In this document: piece after piece, positions 31,408-40,818 of the stretch | How positions within the stretch are numbered: the first letter of the stretch is position 1 | How the letters are laid out: each line of letters begins with the position of its first letter | Origin: Deltaproteobacteria bacterium Ga0077539 | GTDB lineage: Bacteria > Myxococcota_A > Polyangia > Polyangiales > Ga0077539 | Reading direction: 5' to 3' | Length of the DNA: 64,000 nt | Assembly: GCA_001465015.1 (NCBI GenBank) | Contig: LNEO01000254.1 | Span: 1 to 64,000 of the forward strand | The notes under the pieces: generated by a model | What the model was told of the DNA's origin: nothing | The model's input: only the letters and a program-made list of their open reading frames with translations | Database searches by the model: none | Made by a program: the position numbers and the translations under genes

Positions 31408-32604
31408 TTGGGCAAAGCACGAAACGAATCGATCGACGTTCTGAGGGGCGTCGCGATCCTGGGCACCTTCGCCTCGAACATCTGGATCTTCACGACCCGG
31501 CACAACCTCCCAGCCGCGCGATCGATCGGAGAGCGCTCGGGCTTGGACCCGACGCACTTTTCGCCGCGCTCGCACTGGGGCTCGCTCGACGGTGCGATCG
31601 CCCTCGCCGTCGAGTGCATCTGCAACGGTAAGTTTCTCGCCCTCCTCTCGCTCTTGTTCGGCGTCGGCATGTGCGCGCAGTACGAGTCCGCGCTGCGCCA
31701 CGGCGTCCGCTGGCCGTGGCGCTACTACTGGCGCACAGCGCTGCTCTTGGTGGACGGAGTGCTGCATCACATCTTCGTCGTCGAGTTCGACATCTTGATG
31801 GGCTACGCAGTGACCGCATTCTTGGTCGCGCCGTTGCTGCGGCTCAAGGGTTGGGCGCTGGGCGTCGCCACCGGCGTGTGCGCGGCGGTTCATCTTTCGA
31901 TGGAGGGGCTGCGCGGCTCGGAAGCAGTTCGAACGCGCGGCGAGTCGATGCTCCGCGACGACGCCGCGCTCGAGCTGTTGAGCGCGACGTCGTCTACGTA
32001 TTGGAGTCAGGTGCAAGCGCGCTTCGAGCACTTCTGGACGTATCGAACCGAGGCGCTGGTGATCGCTCCGCCGCTCAGCGCGACGCTCTTTCTGCTCGGC
32101 GCCACGCTTTGGAGAGCGGGCTTCTTCGAGTCGAGCGAGCGCTCGACCCGCCTTCGAAGGCGGCTGGCGATCGTGGGGTTCGTCGTAGGGCTTCCGCTGA
32201 CCGTGTTGCCGACGCTCGAGCTCTTGCCCCTGTCGGTGAACATCGCGCTCGCGAGCCTCAGCCGCTACACCATCGCGCCCGTGCTCGCGCTCGGCTACCT
32301 GAGCGTCGGCCTGATGGTGCTCGAGCGAGCGACGATCCCGCGGATACGTGCGTCGCTATCGCGCCTCGGTCGCGCGTCGCTCTCGGTGTACATGCTCCAG
32401 AACATCGTGTGCTCGGCGCTGTTCTATCGATGGGGTCTCGGCCTAGCGCCGCTCGATGCGCTCGCCACGATGGTGGCGTGGTTGACGATCAGCGCGGCGC
32501 TCATCGTCCTCACATGGATGTGGTTTCTACGCTTCGACCAAGGCCCGTTCGAGGCCCTCTGGCGGCGGCTCTCGGACGCTCCGTTCGCCAAGCGTCCGCG
32601 GTAG
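31408..32604 (+). CDS. DUF418 family membrane protein
   Basis: Multi-pass inner-membrane protein of 398 residues in the DUF418/YeiB family. The start GKARNESIDVLRGVAILG is the family's hallmark (R...DxLRGxA), followed by LFGVGMCAQYE, a run of about eight membrane segments, and the C-terminal DUF418 domain containing RLGRASLSVYMLQNIV and FRFDQGPFEALWRR-like sequence (here LRFDQGPFEALWRRL). TTG at 31408 is preceded by GGGAAG at good distance. The family resembles membrane acyltransferases; no substrate is known. It stands alone after the HPF-like pair. Confidence 0.88.
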   Translation: MGKARNESIDVLRGVAILGTFASNIWIFTTRHNLPAARSIGERSGLDPTHFSPRSHWGSLDGAIALAVECICNGKFLALLSLLFGVGMCAQYESALRHGVRWPWRYYWRTALLLVDGVLHHIFVVEFDILMGYAVTAFLVAPLLRLKGWALGVATGVCAAVHLSMEGLRGSEAVRTRGESMLRDDAALELLSATSSTYWSQVQARFEHFWTYRTEALVIAPPLSATLFLLGATLWRAGFFESSERSTRLRRRLAIVGFVVGLPLTVLPTLELLPLSVNIALASLSRYTIAPVLALGYLSVGLMVLERATIPRIRASLSRLGRASLSVYMLQNIVCSALFYRWGLGLAPLDALATMVAWLTISAALIVLTWMWFLRFDQGPFEALWRRLSDAPFAKRPR

Positions 32605-32691
32605 GCTCCAAGGCGACTGACGGTTTGCGCTCGGGCGCGGAATCACCGCGACGGGCAACGCGCCGAACTCGCGCCGCGCGCCGGGAGAAGA

Positions 32692-33129
32692 TCACCGATC
32701 GACGAGGCGCCGAGGATCTGCGAGCAGTCGCGTACCCCGAGCAAGCCTGAAGCGATGCAGCGTCGAGCCTCCTCCCGAGCAATCGTAGGAGAACAGCACG
32801 CGCCCAGCACCCACTGGATTCGGCTCACACTGGTTGGGCAGGTCCGGCGAGCGCGAGACGAGCCTCTGAGCACCAGCGTCCTCGATCACCAGCGCGCGTT
32901 TGCAGCTCACGCTTCCGTTGCGCGAGAGCCCGAGCGGCGGCTTGTTGCTACGTCGGACATCGAAGCCGTGGGGAGGCTCGTTCGGCGCGAGACTTTCAAG
33001 GACGAGCAGCTCGTTCGAGCGCCACGCGACGGTCGCACCGCCGCGACGGCCGGACCACGCGAGCGCTCGCGAATACAACGGTCGATCGCCGCGCGACGGG
33101 CAGCGCAAAGCGCGCGGGAGAGTCTCTGT
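32692..33129 (-). pseudogene. 5'-truncated gene fragment
   Basis: On the minus strand a well-coded stretch (LALESLAPNEPPHGFDV-like region: LLVLESLAPNEPPHGFDVR, then VSCKRALVIEDAGAQRLVSR, LPNQCEPNPVGAGRVLFSYD) ends at a normal stop. Strand pattern and cysteines resemble the exported propeller-like proteins elsewhere in the window, but there is no signal sequence or credible start: upstream the frame runs antisense-like into the preceding gene. I read it as the 3' remnant of a larger exported-protein gene. A TTG start giving about 130 residues cannot be excluded. Confidence 0.35.
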
Positions 33130-33134
33130 CGCCC

Positions 33135-33863
33135 TCAGCGAGCGCTCATCAAGGAGGCGAACACCTCGATGACTGGATACAGCGAGATCGCCGAGACCCC
33201 CGCCACGATCACGGCCATCCCGATGACGGCGGCGACGATGCGCGCAGTGGACGTGCGCGCGATCCATGTCGCGCTCGTGATCGTGAGCTCGATCGTCCGC
33301 TCGGCGGCCTCCCGAAAGCCGCCCTCCTGGCGCGCGGACACGACTTCGCTGCGCTCGACGCGAATCCACCCTTCTCGTTTGCCCTCGTCGCGGACGGCGC
33401 GCGCGACTTCTTCGTTGATCTTCCACGTCGGTCGCGCCTGTCCGTCGACCGTCGCGCGCACCTCGGCGCCCACAAAATCAAACCGCGCCCGCATCCAGCC
33501 GTAGCTCGACACGCCTTGCTCGAGCTCGGACACCTTGGCGATCGTCGCAGGCTTCCAGCCCTCTTCAGCCGGCGCAGGAAGCGCGCTGATCGGAATCATT
33601 CCTCCCGCGCGCCCGGCGATCGCGATCATTCCGGTGCCCTTCGCGATCGCGACCGCCCCCTGACCCAGCACGAACACGCCGACGCCGAGCTGACCCAACA
33701 CGAACACGCCACGCGCGAGCTGACCGACCGCCACCACGCCGGTCGCCATCTGGCCGAACGCAAACACCCCGCGCGCGACCTGACCGATCGCGATCACGCC
33801 CTCTGCTTCTGCGCCGATCGCGATGAACCCGCGCGCCTGCGCGCCGACCGAGAAGAACTCCAT
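33135..33863 (-). CDS. Decapeptide-repeat membrane protein
   Basis: A 242-residue protein with six tandem 10-residue repeats at about 10-69, each close to A-R-G-V-F-(A/V)-(I/F/L)-G-Q-x (for example ARGVFAFGQM, ATGVVAVGQL, ARGVFVLGQL). Such regular Gly/hydrophobic repeats usually form a beta solenoid or membrane-associated ladder. A middle domain (WKPATIAKVSELEQGVSSYG to REGWIRVERSEVV) follows, and the end has a membrane segment (RIVAAVIGMAVIVAGVSAIS). Function unknown. The ATG at 33863 is divergent from the helicase ATG at 33898 with only 34 bases between, so promoter elements must overlap. Confidence 0.7.
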   Translation of the reverse strand: MEFFSVGAQARGFIAIGAEAEGVIAIGQVARGVFAFGQMATGVVAVGQLARGVFVLGQLGVGVFVLGQGAVAIAKGTGMIAIAGRAGGMIPISALPAPAEEGWKPATIAKVSELEQGVSSYGWMRARFDFVGAEVRATVDGQARPTWKINEEVARAVRDEGKREGWIRVERSEVVSARQEGGFREAAERTIELTITSATWIARTSTARIVAAVIGMAVIVAGVSAISLYPVIEVFASLMSAR

Positions 33864-33897
33864 GCCGACCCATGGTACGTCACCGCCACGCCGCTGC

Positions 33898-36882
33898 ATG
33901 CCCATCGATCCCTCGCTCGTCCGCCTCGCGCAGATCATCAAGCGAAAGTGCAACGTCCTGGCCTGGCGCGAAGGCGAGACGCTCGCCAAGGGCGCGCTGC
34001 TGTCCAAACAGGACGAGGATGAAGTGGTGCTGGTCGTTCCCGCGCCGCACTTCGAGGTCGCGCCCAACGTGTCGCTGTGCCCGGGCTCTTCCGAGTGGAG
34101 CTGCGATTGCGGCGGAGAGCTCGACCCTTGCTCGCACGTCGCTGCGGCCATCATCGCCGTGACCGCCGAGCGCCCCGCGGCGAGCCAGATGCCCACGCTC
34201 GCGGAGTCCAGCGCGTCGCTCGAGTACCGGTTCGAAGCGGATCCGAAGCAAACATCGAAGCTGTTACTGAAGCGTTTCATCAAGCTCCCCGACGCGAGGT
34301 CGGTCGAGATCGAGTCGCTCGCGCGCGCCCAGGACGCGCTCGGGTCGGCCACGCTCGTCACGAGAGAAGACGACCGCACGATCGATCGCCTGCTCGAGGA
34401 CCGCTCGTTCGAACGCATGGACGAAGGCTCCGTCGAGCGCCTCTTCGAGCACCTCAGTCGTGCGCAAGTGGTGCTGTTCGATGGAGAGAAGATCACCGTG
34501 TCGCACGAGCCGCTCGCCCCGAGCGCCAAGGTCACCGCGAAAGAGCGCGGGTGGCGGCTCACGATCGAGCGCCCCGAAGGCGCGATCGCCATATTCCGCC
34601 CAGGCGTCGTTCGAACGCGCGCGGGTCTCGCCCCGCTGCGAGGCGCCGCGCTCATCGGTACGGCGGGAGAAAGAGCGCCGATCGACCGGACGTTCGACGC
34701 GAGAGACACCGCCGAGCTCGTCGCGAAGGTGCTGCCCTCGCTCGAGGGCACCGTGCAGTGGAAGCACCGCGCGAGCGATCTTCCGACCTTGAAAACTGGG
34801 GTCCTGCCTCGGGTGAGCTTCGAGGTCTCGCACGGACAGAGAGCGCTCGAAGTGCGCCCGTGGATCGTCTACGGCGATCCGCCAGTCGCTCGCGTCGAAG
34901 CAGGAAGACTCCTGTGGCTCGGCGGCGATGTCGCGGTGCGTGACGAGCCCGCGGAGGTCTCGCTCGGCCACAAGCTGCGCGACGAGCTCGGGCTCATCGC
35001 AGGGCGCGCGGTGACGTACGAGGGCGAGGACGCCGGGCGATTTCTCAAGTCGATGCGCGCGTTCGACGAGCGCGTCACCGGCGCGCCGTCGAGGATCGAG
35101 CGGAGAAAGCTCGTTCCGTCGTTGAGGGTGACAGACGACGACGTCGAGCTCTTGTTCACCGCGGAAGAGCAAGGCGACGCGGCCAGGGACAAAGCCCCCA
35201 AGCGCGCGACCGCCGAGAGCGTGCTTCGCGCGTGGGAGTCGGGCCTCGACGTGGTGGCGCTCGAAGGAGGAGGCTTCGCGCCGATTCCGTCGGGCTGGCT
35301 CGCGAAGAACGGCGCGCTCGTCGCGCAGTTGCTCGCGGCCCGAGAGGGCGACGAGAAGGTTTCTGCCGCAGCAGCGCCCGCCGTGCTCGCGCTGTGCGAG
35401 CGGCTCGAGTCCCCTCCCCCGCCATCGTTTGCCCGGCTGCGACCGCTCGTCGACGGGCTCGACGCGATCCCGCGGTCGAAGTTGCCCGAGGACCTGACCG
35501 CCGAGCTGCGCCCGTATCAACGCGCGGGCATCGACTGGCTGTGCTTTCTGCGCGACGCGTCGCTCGGCGCGGTGCTCGCCGACGACATGGGCCTCGGAAA
35601 AACCCTTCAGTGCCTCGCCTCGCTGCGATCGAAGAGCGCGAGAGCGCTCGAGGGTGACAGCGCCATGGCCGCGATGGGCACGCTCGTCGTGTGCCCGCGC
35701 TCGCTCGTGCACAACTGGGCCGAAGAGTGCGCGCGCTTTCGCCCCGGGCTGAAGGTCAGCATCTATCACGGCGAGTCACGAGAGCTCGACCCGAGCGCCG
35801 ACGTGACGATCACGACGTACGCGATCCTTCGGCTCGACGAAGCAGAGCTCGCGGAAAAGCGCTGGGACACGGTCGTCCTCGACGAGGCACAGAATATCAA
35901 GAACCCCGATTCTCGCGCTGCCCGAGCGAGCTTCGCGCTCGACGCTCGCTCGCGCGTCGCGCTCTCGGGCACGCCGATCGAGAACAAGCTCGAAGAGCTC
36001 TGGTCGATCATGCACTTCGCCAACCCTGGTCTCTTGGGGGGCCGAAGCGCGTTCGACGAGCGCGTCTCGCGCAGGGTGCAAGACGGAGACGCCGCTGCGC
36101 TCGCGGAGCTTCGCGGGAGGATTCGGCCGTTTGTCCTTCGAAGGCGAAAGAGCGCCGTGCTCACCGAGCTTCCGCCGAGGACGGACATGGTCGTTCACTG
36201 CGAGCTCGACCCGCACGAACGCGCGGTCTACGACGCGATCCGCGCGGCGTCGTTGTCCGGCGTCGTGAAAGCGCTGCGCGAAGGGAGCGACGTGATGCAG
36301 GCGCTCGAGCTGCTGTTGCGGCTGAGGCAGGCGAGCTGTCACTCGGGGCTCGTTCCTGGGCAGCGAGATCCGGGAGAGTCGTCGAAGGTGACCGCGCTCT
36401 GCGAGGCGCTCGAAGAGGCGGTCGGCGCTGGGCATCGAGCGCTGGTGTTTTCGCAGTGGACGAGCCTCCTCGACCGCGTCGAGCCAGCGCTCGCGACGAG
36501 AGAGATCGCGTTTACTCGGCTGGATGGCACGACGCGAGACCGCGCCGGCGTGGTGCGAGAGTTTCAGCGCGAAGGAGGTCCCCCTGTGCTGCTCGCGTCG
36601 CTGAAGGCCGGAGGAACCGGGCTCAACCTCACCGCGGCAGACCACGTGTTTCTTCTGGACCCATGGTGGAACCCGGCCACCGAAGAGCAAGCGGCCGACC
36701 GCGCACACCGCATGGGCCAACGCAGCGCCGTCACGGTGTATCGCCTTGTCGCGAAGGACACCGTCGAAGAGCGCATCCTCGCGCTGCAGGCGAGAAAGCG
36801 CGCCCTCGCCGACGCCGCGCTCGACGAGGGAACGCTCGGCGCCGCGCTCACCCGCGACGATCTGCTTGCGCTGCTCGAGTAG
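33898..36882 (+). CDS. SWIM zinc finger-containing SNF2/RapA-family helicase
   Basis: A 994-residue DEAD/H ATPase of the SNF2 group, predicted to move along double-stranded DNA or remodel protein-DNA complexes. An N-terminal SWIM zinc finger (Cys69, Cys71, Cys78, His80 in CDCGGELDPCSH) is followed by a large middle region and the helicase core: LRPYQRAGIDWLCFLRD, Walker A DDMGLGKTLQ, VVLDEAQNIKN (DEAQ box), SGTPIENKLEELWSIM, and in the second lobe LLASLKAGGTGLNLTAADHV and DPWWNPATEEQAADRAHRMG. Gene order helicase then RNase D (87 bases apart) suggests a nucleic-acid maintenance pair, though operon status is uncertain. Confidence 0.93.
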   Translation: MPIDPSLVRLAQIIKRKCNVLAWREGETLAKGALLSKQDEDEVVLVVPAPHFEVAPNVSLCPGSSEWSCDCGGELDPCSHVAAAIIAVTAERPAASQMPTLAESSASLEYRFEADPKQTSKLLLKRFIKLPDARSVEIESLARAQDALGSATLVTREDDRTIDRLLEDRSFERMDEGSVERLFEHLSRAQVVLFDGEKITVSHEPLAPSAKVTAKERGWRLTIERPEGAIAIFRPGVVRTRAGLAPLRGAALIGTAGERAPIDRTFDARDTAELVAKVLPSLEGTVQWKHRASDLPTLKTGVLPRVSFEVSHGQRALEVRPWIVYGDPPVARVEAGRLLWLGGDVAVRDEPAEVSLGHKLRDELGLIAGRAVTYEGEDAGRFLKSMRAFDERVTGAPSRIERRKLVPSLRVTDDDVELLFTAEEQGDAARDKAPKRATAESVLRAWESGLDVVALEGGGFAPIPSGWLAKNGALVAQLLAAREGDEKVSAAAAPAVLALCERLESPPPPSFARLRPLVDGLDAIPRSKLPEDLTAELRPYQRAGIDWLCFLRDASLGAVLADDMGLGKTLQCLASLRSKSARALEGDSAMAAMGTLVVCPRSLVHNWAEECARFRPGLKVSIYHGESRELDPSADVTITTYAILRLDEAELAEKRWDTVVLDEAQNIKNPDSRAARASFALDARSRVALSGTPIENKLEELWSIMHFANPGLLGGRSAFDERVSRRVQDGDAAALAELRGRIRPFVLRRRKSAVLTELPPRTDMVVHCELDPHERAVYDAIRAASLSGVVKALREGSDVMQALELLLRLRQASCHSGLVPGQRDPGESSKVTALCEALEEAVGAGHRALVFSQWTSLLDRVEPALATREIAFTRLDGTTRDRAGVVREFQREGGPPVLLASLKAGGTGLNLTAADHVFLLDPWWNPATEEQAADRAHRMGQRSAVTVYRLVAKDTVEERILALQARKRALADAALDEGTLGAALTRDDLLALLE

Positions 36883-36969
36883 CTCGAGAGGCGCCCGAAG
36901 CCCGGTGGGCGGGCGATTCGCAACGTTTTCGCCTCGCGACGAACTTTCTGTCACTCTCGGGGCGGTTCT

Positions 36970-38142
36970 TTGACCGCTCCGCGCGCAATTTTCATCGATC
37001 ACCTCGACGCTCTCAGCAACGTCGTCGACTCGCTCCGGCATTGCGCACGCGTCGCGCTCGATACCGAGGTCAACGCGATGTACGCGTATCGACCGCGCGT
37101 CTGCCTCGTTCAGCTCGCGGCGACGCGAGAGGACGAGCCCTCGCCAGAGGTGTTCGTCGTCGACACGCTCGCGCTCTCGAGCCTCGCGCCCCTCGACGAG
37201 CTCTTGGGCCGGGTGACCGGCTGCACGCCGATCGTGCACGACGTCGCGTACGACGCGCGGATGTTGGACGCTGAAGGCCATCCGCTTGTCGCCGCGGTGG
37301 ACACCGCCCTTCACGCGCGCTTCATTGGTCTGTCGACGACGGGGCTCGGCGGACTGCTCGCGGAGCGGTTCGGCGTCGTGCTCGACAAAGAGCTGCAGCG
37401 CGCAGATTGGGGAAAGCGCCCGCTCACCGACGCGCAGATCGAGTACGTCACCAGCGACGTGGCGTACCTGGGGCCGCTCGCCGCGCAGCTCGAACGCGAG
37501 GCGCGCGAGAAGGGCGTGCACGAAGAGATCGCCGTCGAAACCGCGTGGGCGCTCGCGAGCGCGAGGGCCAAGGATCCCAACGCGCCGCCGCCGTACGCAG
37601 AGCAGAAGGGCCTGCGCGAGATGACGCCCGACGGCAGGGCCGTGTGGCGCGCGCTGTGGATGCTCCGCGAACAGCAGGCGGTGGTCAGCGACCTTCCGCC
37701 AGGCAAAGTGCTGGGGACGCAAGCGATGATCGCCGTCGCCCGAGCGCGGCCGCGAGACGCGCACGACTTTCGGCGCATGACCGGAGGCTCGGTGGACGAA
37801 GAGCTCGCGCAGCGCTTCGTCGACGCGATCTTCCAGGGCGAGCGCGAGGGAGATGTGCCCGAAGACGAGCGCCGGCACTTTGCGATCGTGCGCTCTCCGA
37901 GCGGCGAAGTGGCAAGACGACGGTCGCGCGAAGAGTGCCTCGCGTCGTGGCGGTCGATGGAGGCCGAGCGTCGCGGAGTGAGCGTGCAAGTGGTGCTTCC
38001 CGGCCATGTCCTCGGCGAGATCGCCAAGACGAACCCGCAGACCCTCGAGACGCTCCGCGAGACGCCAGGGTTCGGTGAGGTGCGCGTCGCGCGCTACGGC
38101 GAAGCGATTCTGTCAGTAATCCTCGCGGCGAACCTGCGGTAG
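36970..38142 (+). CDS. rnd: Ribonuclease D
   Basis: 3'-5' exoribonuclease of the DEDDy class, 390 residues, trimming stable RNA precursors. Exo motifs: VALDTEVN (DxE) at about 28-35, HDVAYDARMLD in motif II, and YVTSDVAYL with Tyr and Asp of motif III; an HRDC region follows (DGRAVWRALWMLREQQAVVSDL, and a second near the C-terminus, NPQTLETLRETPGFG). The start is TTG 36970; the gap after the helicase gene is 87 bases. Both the catalytic carboxylates and the Tyr are intact, so it should be active. Confidence 0.92.
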   Translation: MTAPRAIFIDHLDALSNVVDSLRHCARVALDTEVNAMYAYRPRVCLVQLAATREDEPSPEVFVVDTLALSSLAPLDELLGRVTGCTPIVHDVAYDARMLDAEGHPLVAAVDTALHARFIGLSTTGLGGLLAERFGVVLDKELQRADWGKRPLTDAQIEYVTSDVAYLGPLAAQLEREAREKGVHEEIAVETAWALASARAKDPNAPPPYAEQKGLREMTPDGRAVWRALWMLREQQAVVSDLPPGKVLGTQAMIAVARARPRDAHDFRRMTGGSVDEELAQRFVDAIFQGEREGDVPEDERRHFAIVRSPSGEVARRRSREECLASWRSMEAERRGVSVQVVLPGHVLGEIAKTNPQTLETLRETPGFGEVRVARYGEAILSVILAANLR

Positions 38143-38168
38143 GTAGCGCCGGGCTGCGACCGCGTCGC

Positions 38169-38936
38169 TCACTCGAAGCGACCGCCGCGCCCTGCCCCAG
38201 CGGCGAAGCGCCGCGCGCCTTCGACGCCTTCGGCGAGGACGGCGAGGCCGGCGTCGAACTCGCGGCGCATCGCGTCTTCGACAGAGAGGTCCCATTGCGC
38301 GTAGGCGCTGCGTCGATCCGCGCGCATACACGCCTGCGGAAAGCGTGCGATTTCTGCGGCGAGCGACTCAGCGGCGCCGCGCGCTTCGCCGTCGGGCACC
38401 ACGCGATCGACGAGGCCCATCGCGAGCGCTTCTTGCGCCGAGACCGCGCGACCCGTGAGGATCAGGTCCATCGCGCGACCCATTCCGATGAGGCGCGGCA
38501 GTCGCACGGTCCCGCCATCGATGAGCGGAACGCCCCACCGCCGGCAGAACACCCCCAGCACCGCGGACTCTGCGGCGACTCGAAGGTCGCACCAGAGCGC
38601 GAGCTCGAGCCCTCCGGCCACCGCGTGCCCTTCGATCGCCGCGACGACGGGCTTGTCGAGGACCATGCGGGAGATCCCCATGGGTCCTTCACCGTCGGGC
38701 TCGAGTCGATTCGGCTGTCCTTCGGCGACCGCCTTGAGGTCGGCCCCGGCGCAGAACGTCCCGTGATCGCCGTACAGCACGCCGACGCGGGCGGAGTGAT
38801 CGCCTTCGAACTCGCCGAAGGCCTTCGCGAGCAGGCCCGCGGTCTCGTGATCGACAGCGTTTTTTCGGTCGGCGCGGTCGAGCACGACCGTGAATACGCC
38901 GGCGGCGTGCGGAGGTCGTTCGACGCGGACGGTCAT
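38169..38936 (-). CDS. Enoyl-CoA hydratase/isomerase (crotonase family)
   Basis: A 255-residue crotonase-fold enzyme acting on acyl-CoA. The CoA-thioester oxyanion hole is formed by FCAGADLKAV (GADLK motif) and GHAVAGGLELALWCDL; the latter includes the first catalytic Glu. The region where classical hydratases carry the second Glu reads VFCRRWGVPLIDGGT, so only one catalytic acid is evident and the reaction may be isomerase or another crotonase chemistry. ATG 38936 is chosen; the divergent aminoglycoside-phosphotransferase-like gene starts 28 bases away, so both share a promoter region. Confidence 0.9.
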   Translation of the reverse strand: MTVRVERPPHAAGVFTVVLDRADRKNAVDHETAGLLAKAFGEFEGDHSARVGVLYGDHGTFCAGADLKAVAEGQPNRLEPDGEGPMGISRMVLDKPVVAAIEGHAVAGGLELALWCDLRVAAESAVLGVFCRRWGVPLIDGGTVRLPRLIGMGRAMDLILTGRAVSAQEALAMGLVDRVVPDGEARGAAESLAAEIARFPQACMRADRRSAYAQWDLSVEDAMRREFDAGLAVLAEGVEGARRFAAGAGRGGRFE

Positions 38937-38964
38937 CGCGTGGATGATACACAGATCGTCGATC

Positions 38965-39996
38965 ATGAAAGCTGCCTCCGCGGACCTCGACGCACTGTCT
39001 CGCAAGCTGCGCCTCGCGCTCGAAGGCGCCCACCAGAAGTCAGTCACGATCGACGAGCTCGCCCCGCTCTCGGGAGGAGCCTGTCAGGACAACTATCGCG
39101 TACGCGCGACCATCGACGGCGCAGAGCGGCGCTACGCGCTTCGCTCGGACGCGGCGCGATCGCTGCGAGGGTCGATCAGTCGTCGCGATGAGTACGCGGT
39201 GATCGATGGCGCTCGGCGAGCGGGCGTGCGCACCCCGGCGACCTCGTGTCTGACCGAGTCGCTCGTCGCAGAGGGTCGCTGGGCGTACCTGCTCGACTGG
39301 GTCGATGGCGAGGCGATCGGACGCCGCGTGACCAAGGCGCCGCAGCTCGCGAAGGCGAGAGAGCGCCTGCCGACCGAGCTCGCCGAGGAGCTCGCGAAGA
39401 TCCACACGATCACCCCGGACAACGCGCCTTCGCTGCGCTCGCTCTCGATGGTGACAGGGCCGGACGACGACCCGTGCGAGGGAGCGCTGCGGTTTCTGCG
39501 GGCGATGATCGCGCACCTGCCAGAGCCGCACCCGGCGCTCGAATTCGTGTGCGCGTGGCTCGCCGAGCATCGCCCCACGCGAGCGGCGACGACGCTGACT
39601 CACGGCGATTTTCGTGTGGGCAATTTCATGGTGGGCCCCGAGGGGCTCAGGGCCGTGCTCGACTGGGAGTTCGCGCACTGGGGCGATCCGATCGAGGACG
39701 TCGCGTGGATGTGCGTCCGCGACTGGCGCTTCGGAGAGCTGTCGCTCGCGGCGGGAGGGCTCGCGACGCGCGAGGCGTTTGTGCGCGACTACGAGCGGGT
39801 GACGAGCACGAGCGTCGATCGCGACCGCGTTCGTTGGTGGGAGATCATGGGCAACGCGCGGTGGGCCGCGGGCAGCGTCGAGCAAGGCGAGCGCTATTTG
39901 AGCGGCGCCGAGTCGGACATCGAGCTCATCGCGATCGCGCGACGGGCAGCCGAGATGGAGTGGGAGGCGCTGCGGTTGATCCGCACCGCGCCGTGA
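38965..39996 (+). CDS. APH-like acyl-CoA kinase (LvaA/ACAD10-type phosphotransferase)
   Basis: A 343-residue member of the aminoglycoside-phosphotransferase-like family found with acyl-CoA dehydrogenases (as in ACAD10/11 and LvaA), where it phosphorylates 4-hydroxyacyl-CoA. Kinase residues: LSGGACQDNYRV near the glycine-rich strand, ALRSD for the ATP-binding Lys/Arg region, the catalytic loop LTHGDFRVGNFM and the metal-binding VLDWEFAHWGDP. In the same 4-kb locus sit a DUF6285 protein and an acyl-CoA dehydrogenase, the partners seen in levulinate-type operons. It is divergent from the crotonase gene. Confidence 0.86.
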   Translation: MKAASADLDALSRKLRLALEGAHQKSVTIDELAPLSGGACQDNYRVRATIDGAERRYALRSDAARSLRGSISRRDEYAVIDGARRAGVRTPATSCLTESLVAEGRWAYLLDWVDGEAIGRRVTKAPQLAKARERLPTELAEELAKIHTITPDNAPSLRSLSMVTGPDDDPCEGALRFLRAMIAHLPEPHPALEFVCAWLAEHRPTRAATTLTHGDFRVGNFMVGPEGLRAVLDWEFAHWGDPIEDVAWMCVRDWRFGELSLAAGGLATREAFVRDYERVTSTSVDRDRVRWWEIMGNARWAAGSVEQGERYLSGAESDIELIAIARRAAEMEWEALRLIRTAP

Positions 39997-40023
39997 GTCT
40001 TGGACCCAGCGCGGCTCGCTCGC

Positions 40024-40818
40024 TTACACGCCGAGCATCTGGCCGCCGCCGAGCAGGGACATGCCTCCGTCGCACAAGAGGACGGCGCCGGTGATGTAGC
40101 GGCCCGCTGGCGACGCGACGAAGAGGCAGAGGTCCGCGATGTCGTCGCGGGTGCCCCACGTGCGAAGCGGCATCGCCTCGGCGATTCTGGCCCTAGACTC
40201 TTCGGTCGGGGCGAGGCGGCGCATTCCTTCGGTGTCGTCGATGGGGCCTGGGGACACGGACACGACGCGCACTCCGAGCGGGCCCCACTCGAGCGCGAGG
40301 GTCTTGGTCAGCATGTCGACCCCCGCCTTCGCAGCGCACACGTGCGACTGCATGGGGTACGGGATGAACGCTTGCGGCGCGGAGATGTTGATCACCACCG
40401 CCCCTGGCTGACGCAGTCGCTCGAACGCCGCCCGGGCGGCGTTGAACGTCCCGAGCACGTCGATCTCCAGCACGGCCTTGAAGCCGTTTGCGCTCATCAC
40501 CGCGGCCGGAGCAGGAAAATTGCCCGCGGCCCCGCACACGAGCACGTCGATCGGCCCGCGCGCCTCGTGCACCGCGACCATCACCGACTCGAGGGTCTTG
40601 AATTCACGCACATCACACGGGTGCGCGCTCGCGCTGCCTCCGGCGGCGACGATGGACTCGACGGCGACGTCGAGCTTCTCTTTCGTGCGGCCGATCAGCG
40701 CGACGTGCGCCCCGTGCTGCGCGAGGCGCTCGGCGACGCGCAGGTTGATCCCGCTCCCGCCGCCGGTGATCACCGCGGTCTTGCCTTCGAACAATCGCTC
40801 TTTGAAAATGCTGCTCAT
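40024..40818 (-). CDS. SDR, 2,4-dienoyl-CoA reductase-like
   Basis: A 264-residue NAD(P)(H)-dependent short-chain dehydrogenase. The nucleotide-binding motif TGGGSGIN (20-27) has Asn in place of the usual final Gly. The region NISAPQAFIPYPMQSHVCAAKAGVDMLTK, read in shorter pieces, carries the DECR-type pattern (QxHxxAAKAxVD) rather than the canonical YxxxK, and LALEWGP and SPGPIDDTEGMRRL match peroxisomal 2,4-dienoyl-CoA reductase. It would help degrade unsaturated acyl-CoAs. Its ATG shares one base with the stop of the upstream msrB gene (TGATG), so the two are coupled. Confidence 0.88.
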   Translation of the reverse strand: MSSIFKERLFEGKTAVITGGGSGINLRVAERLAQHGAHVALIGRTKEKLDVAVESIVAAGGSASAHPCDVREFKTLESVMVAVHEARGPIDVLVCGAAGNFPAPAAVMSANGFKAVLEIDVLGTFNAARAAFERLRQPGAVVINISAPQAFIPYPMQSHVCAAKAGVDMLTKTLALEWGPLGVRVVSVSPGPIDDTEGMRRLAPTEESRARIAEAMPLRTWGTRDDIADLCLFVASPAGRYITGAVLLCDGGMSLLGGGQMLGV

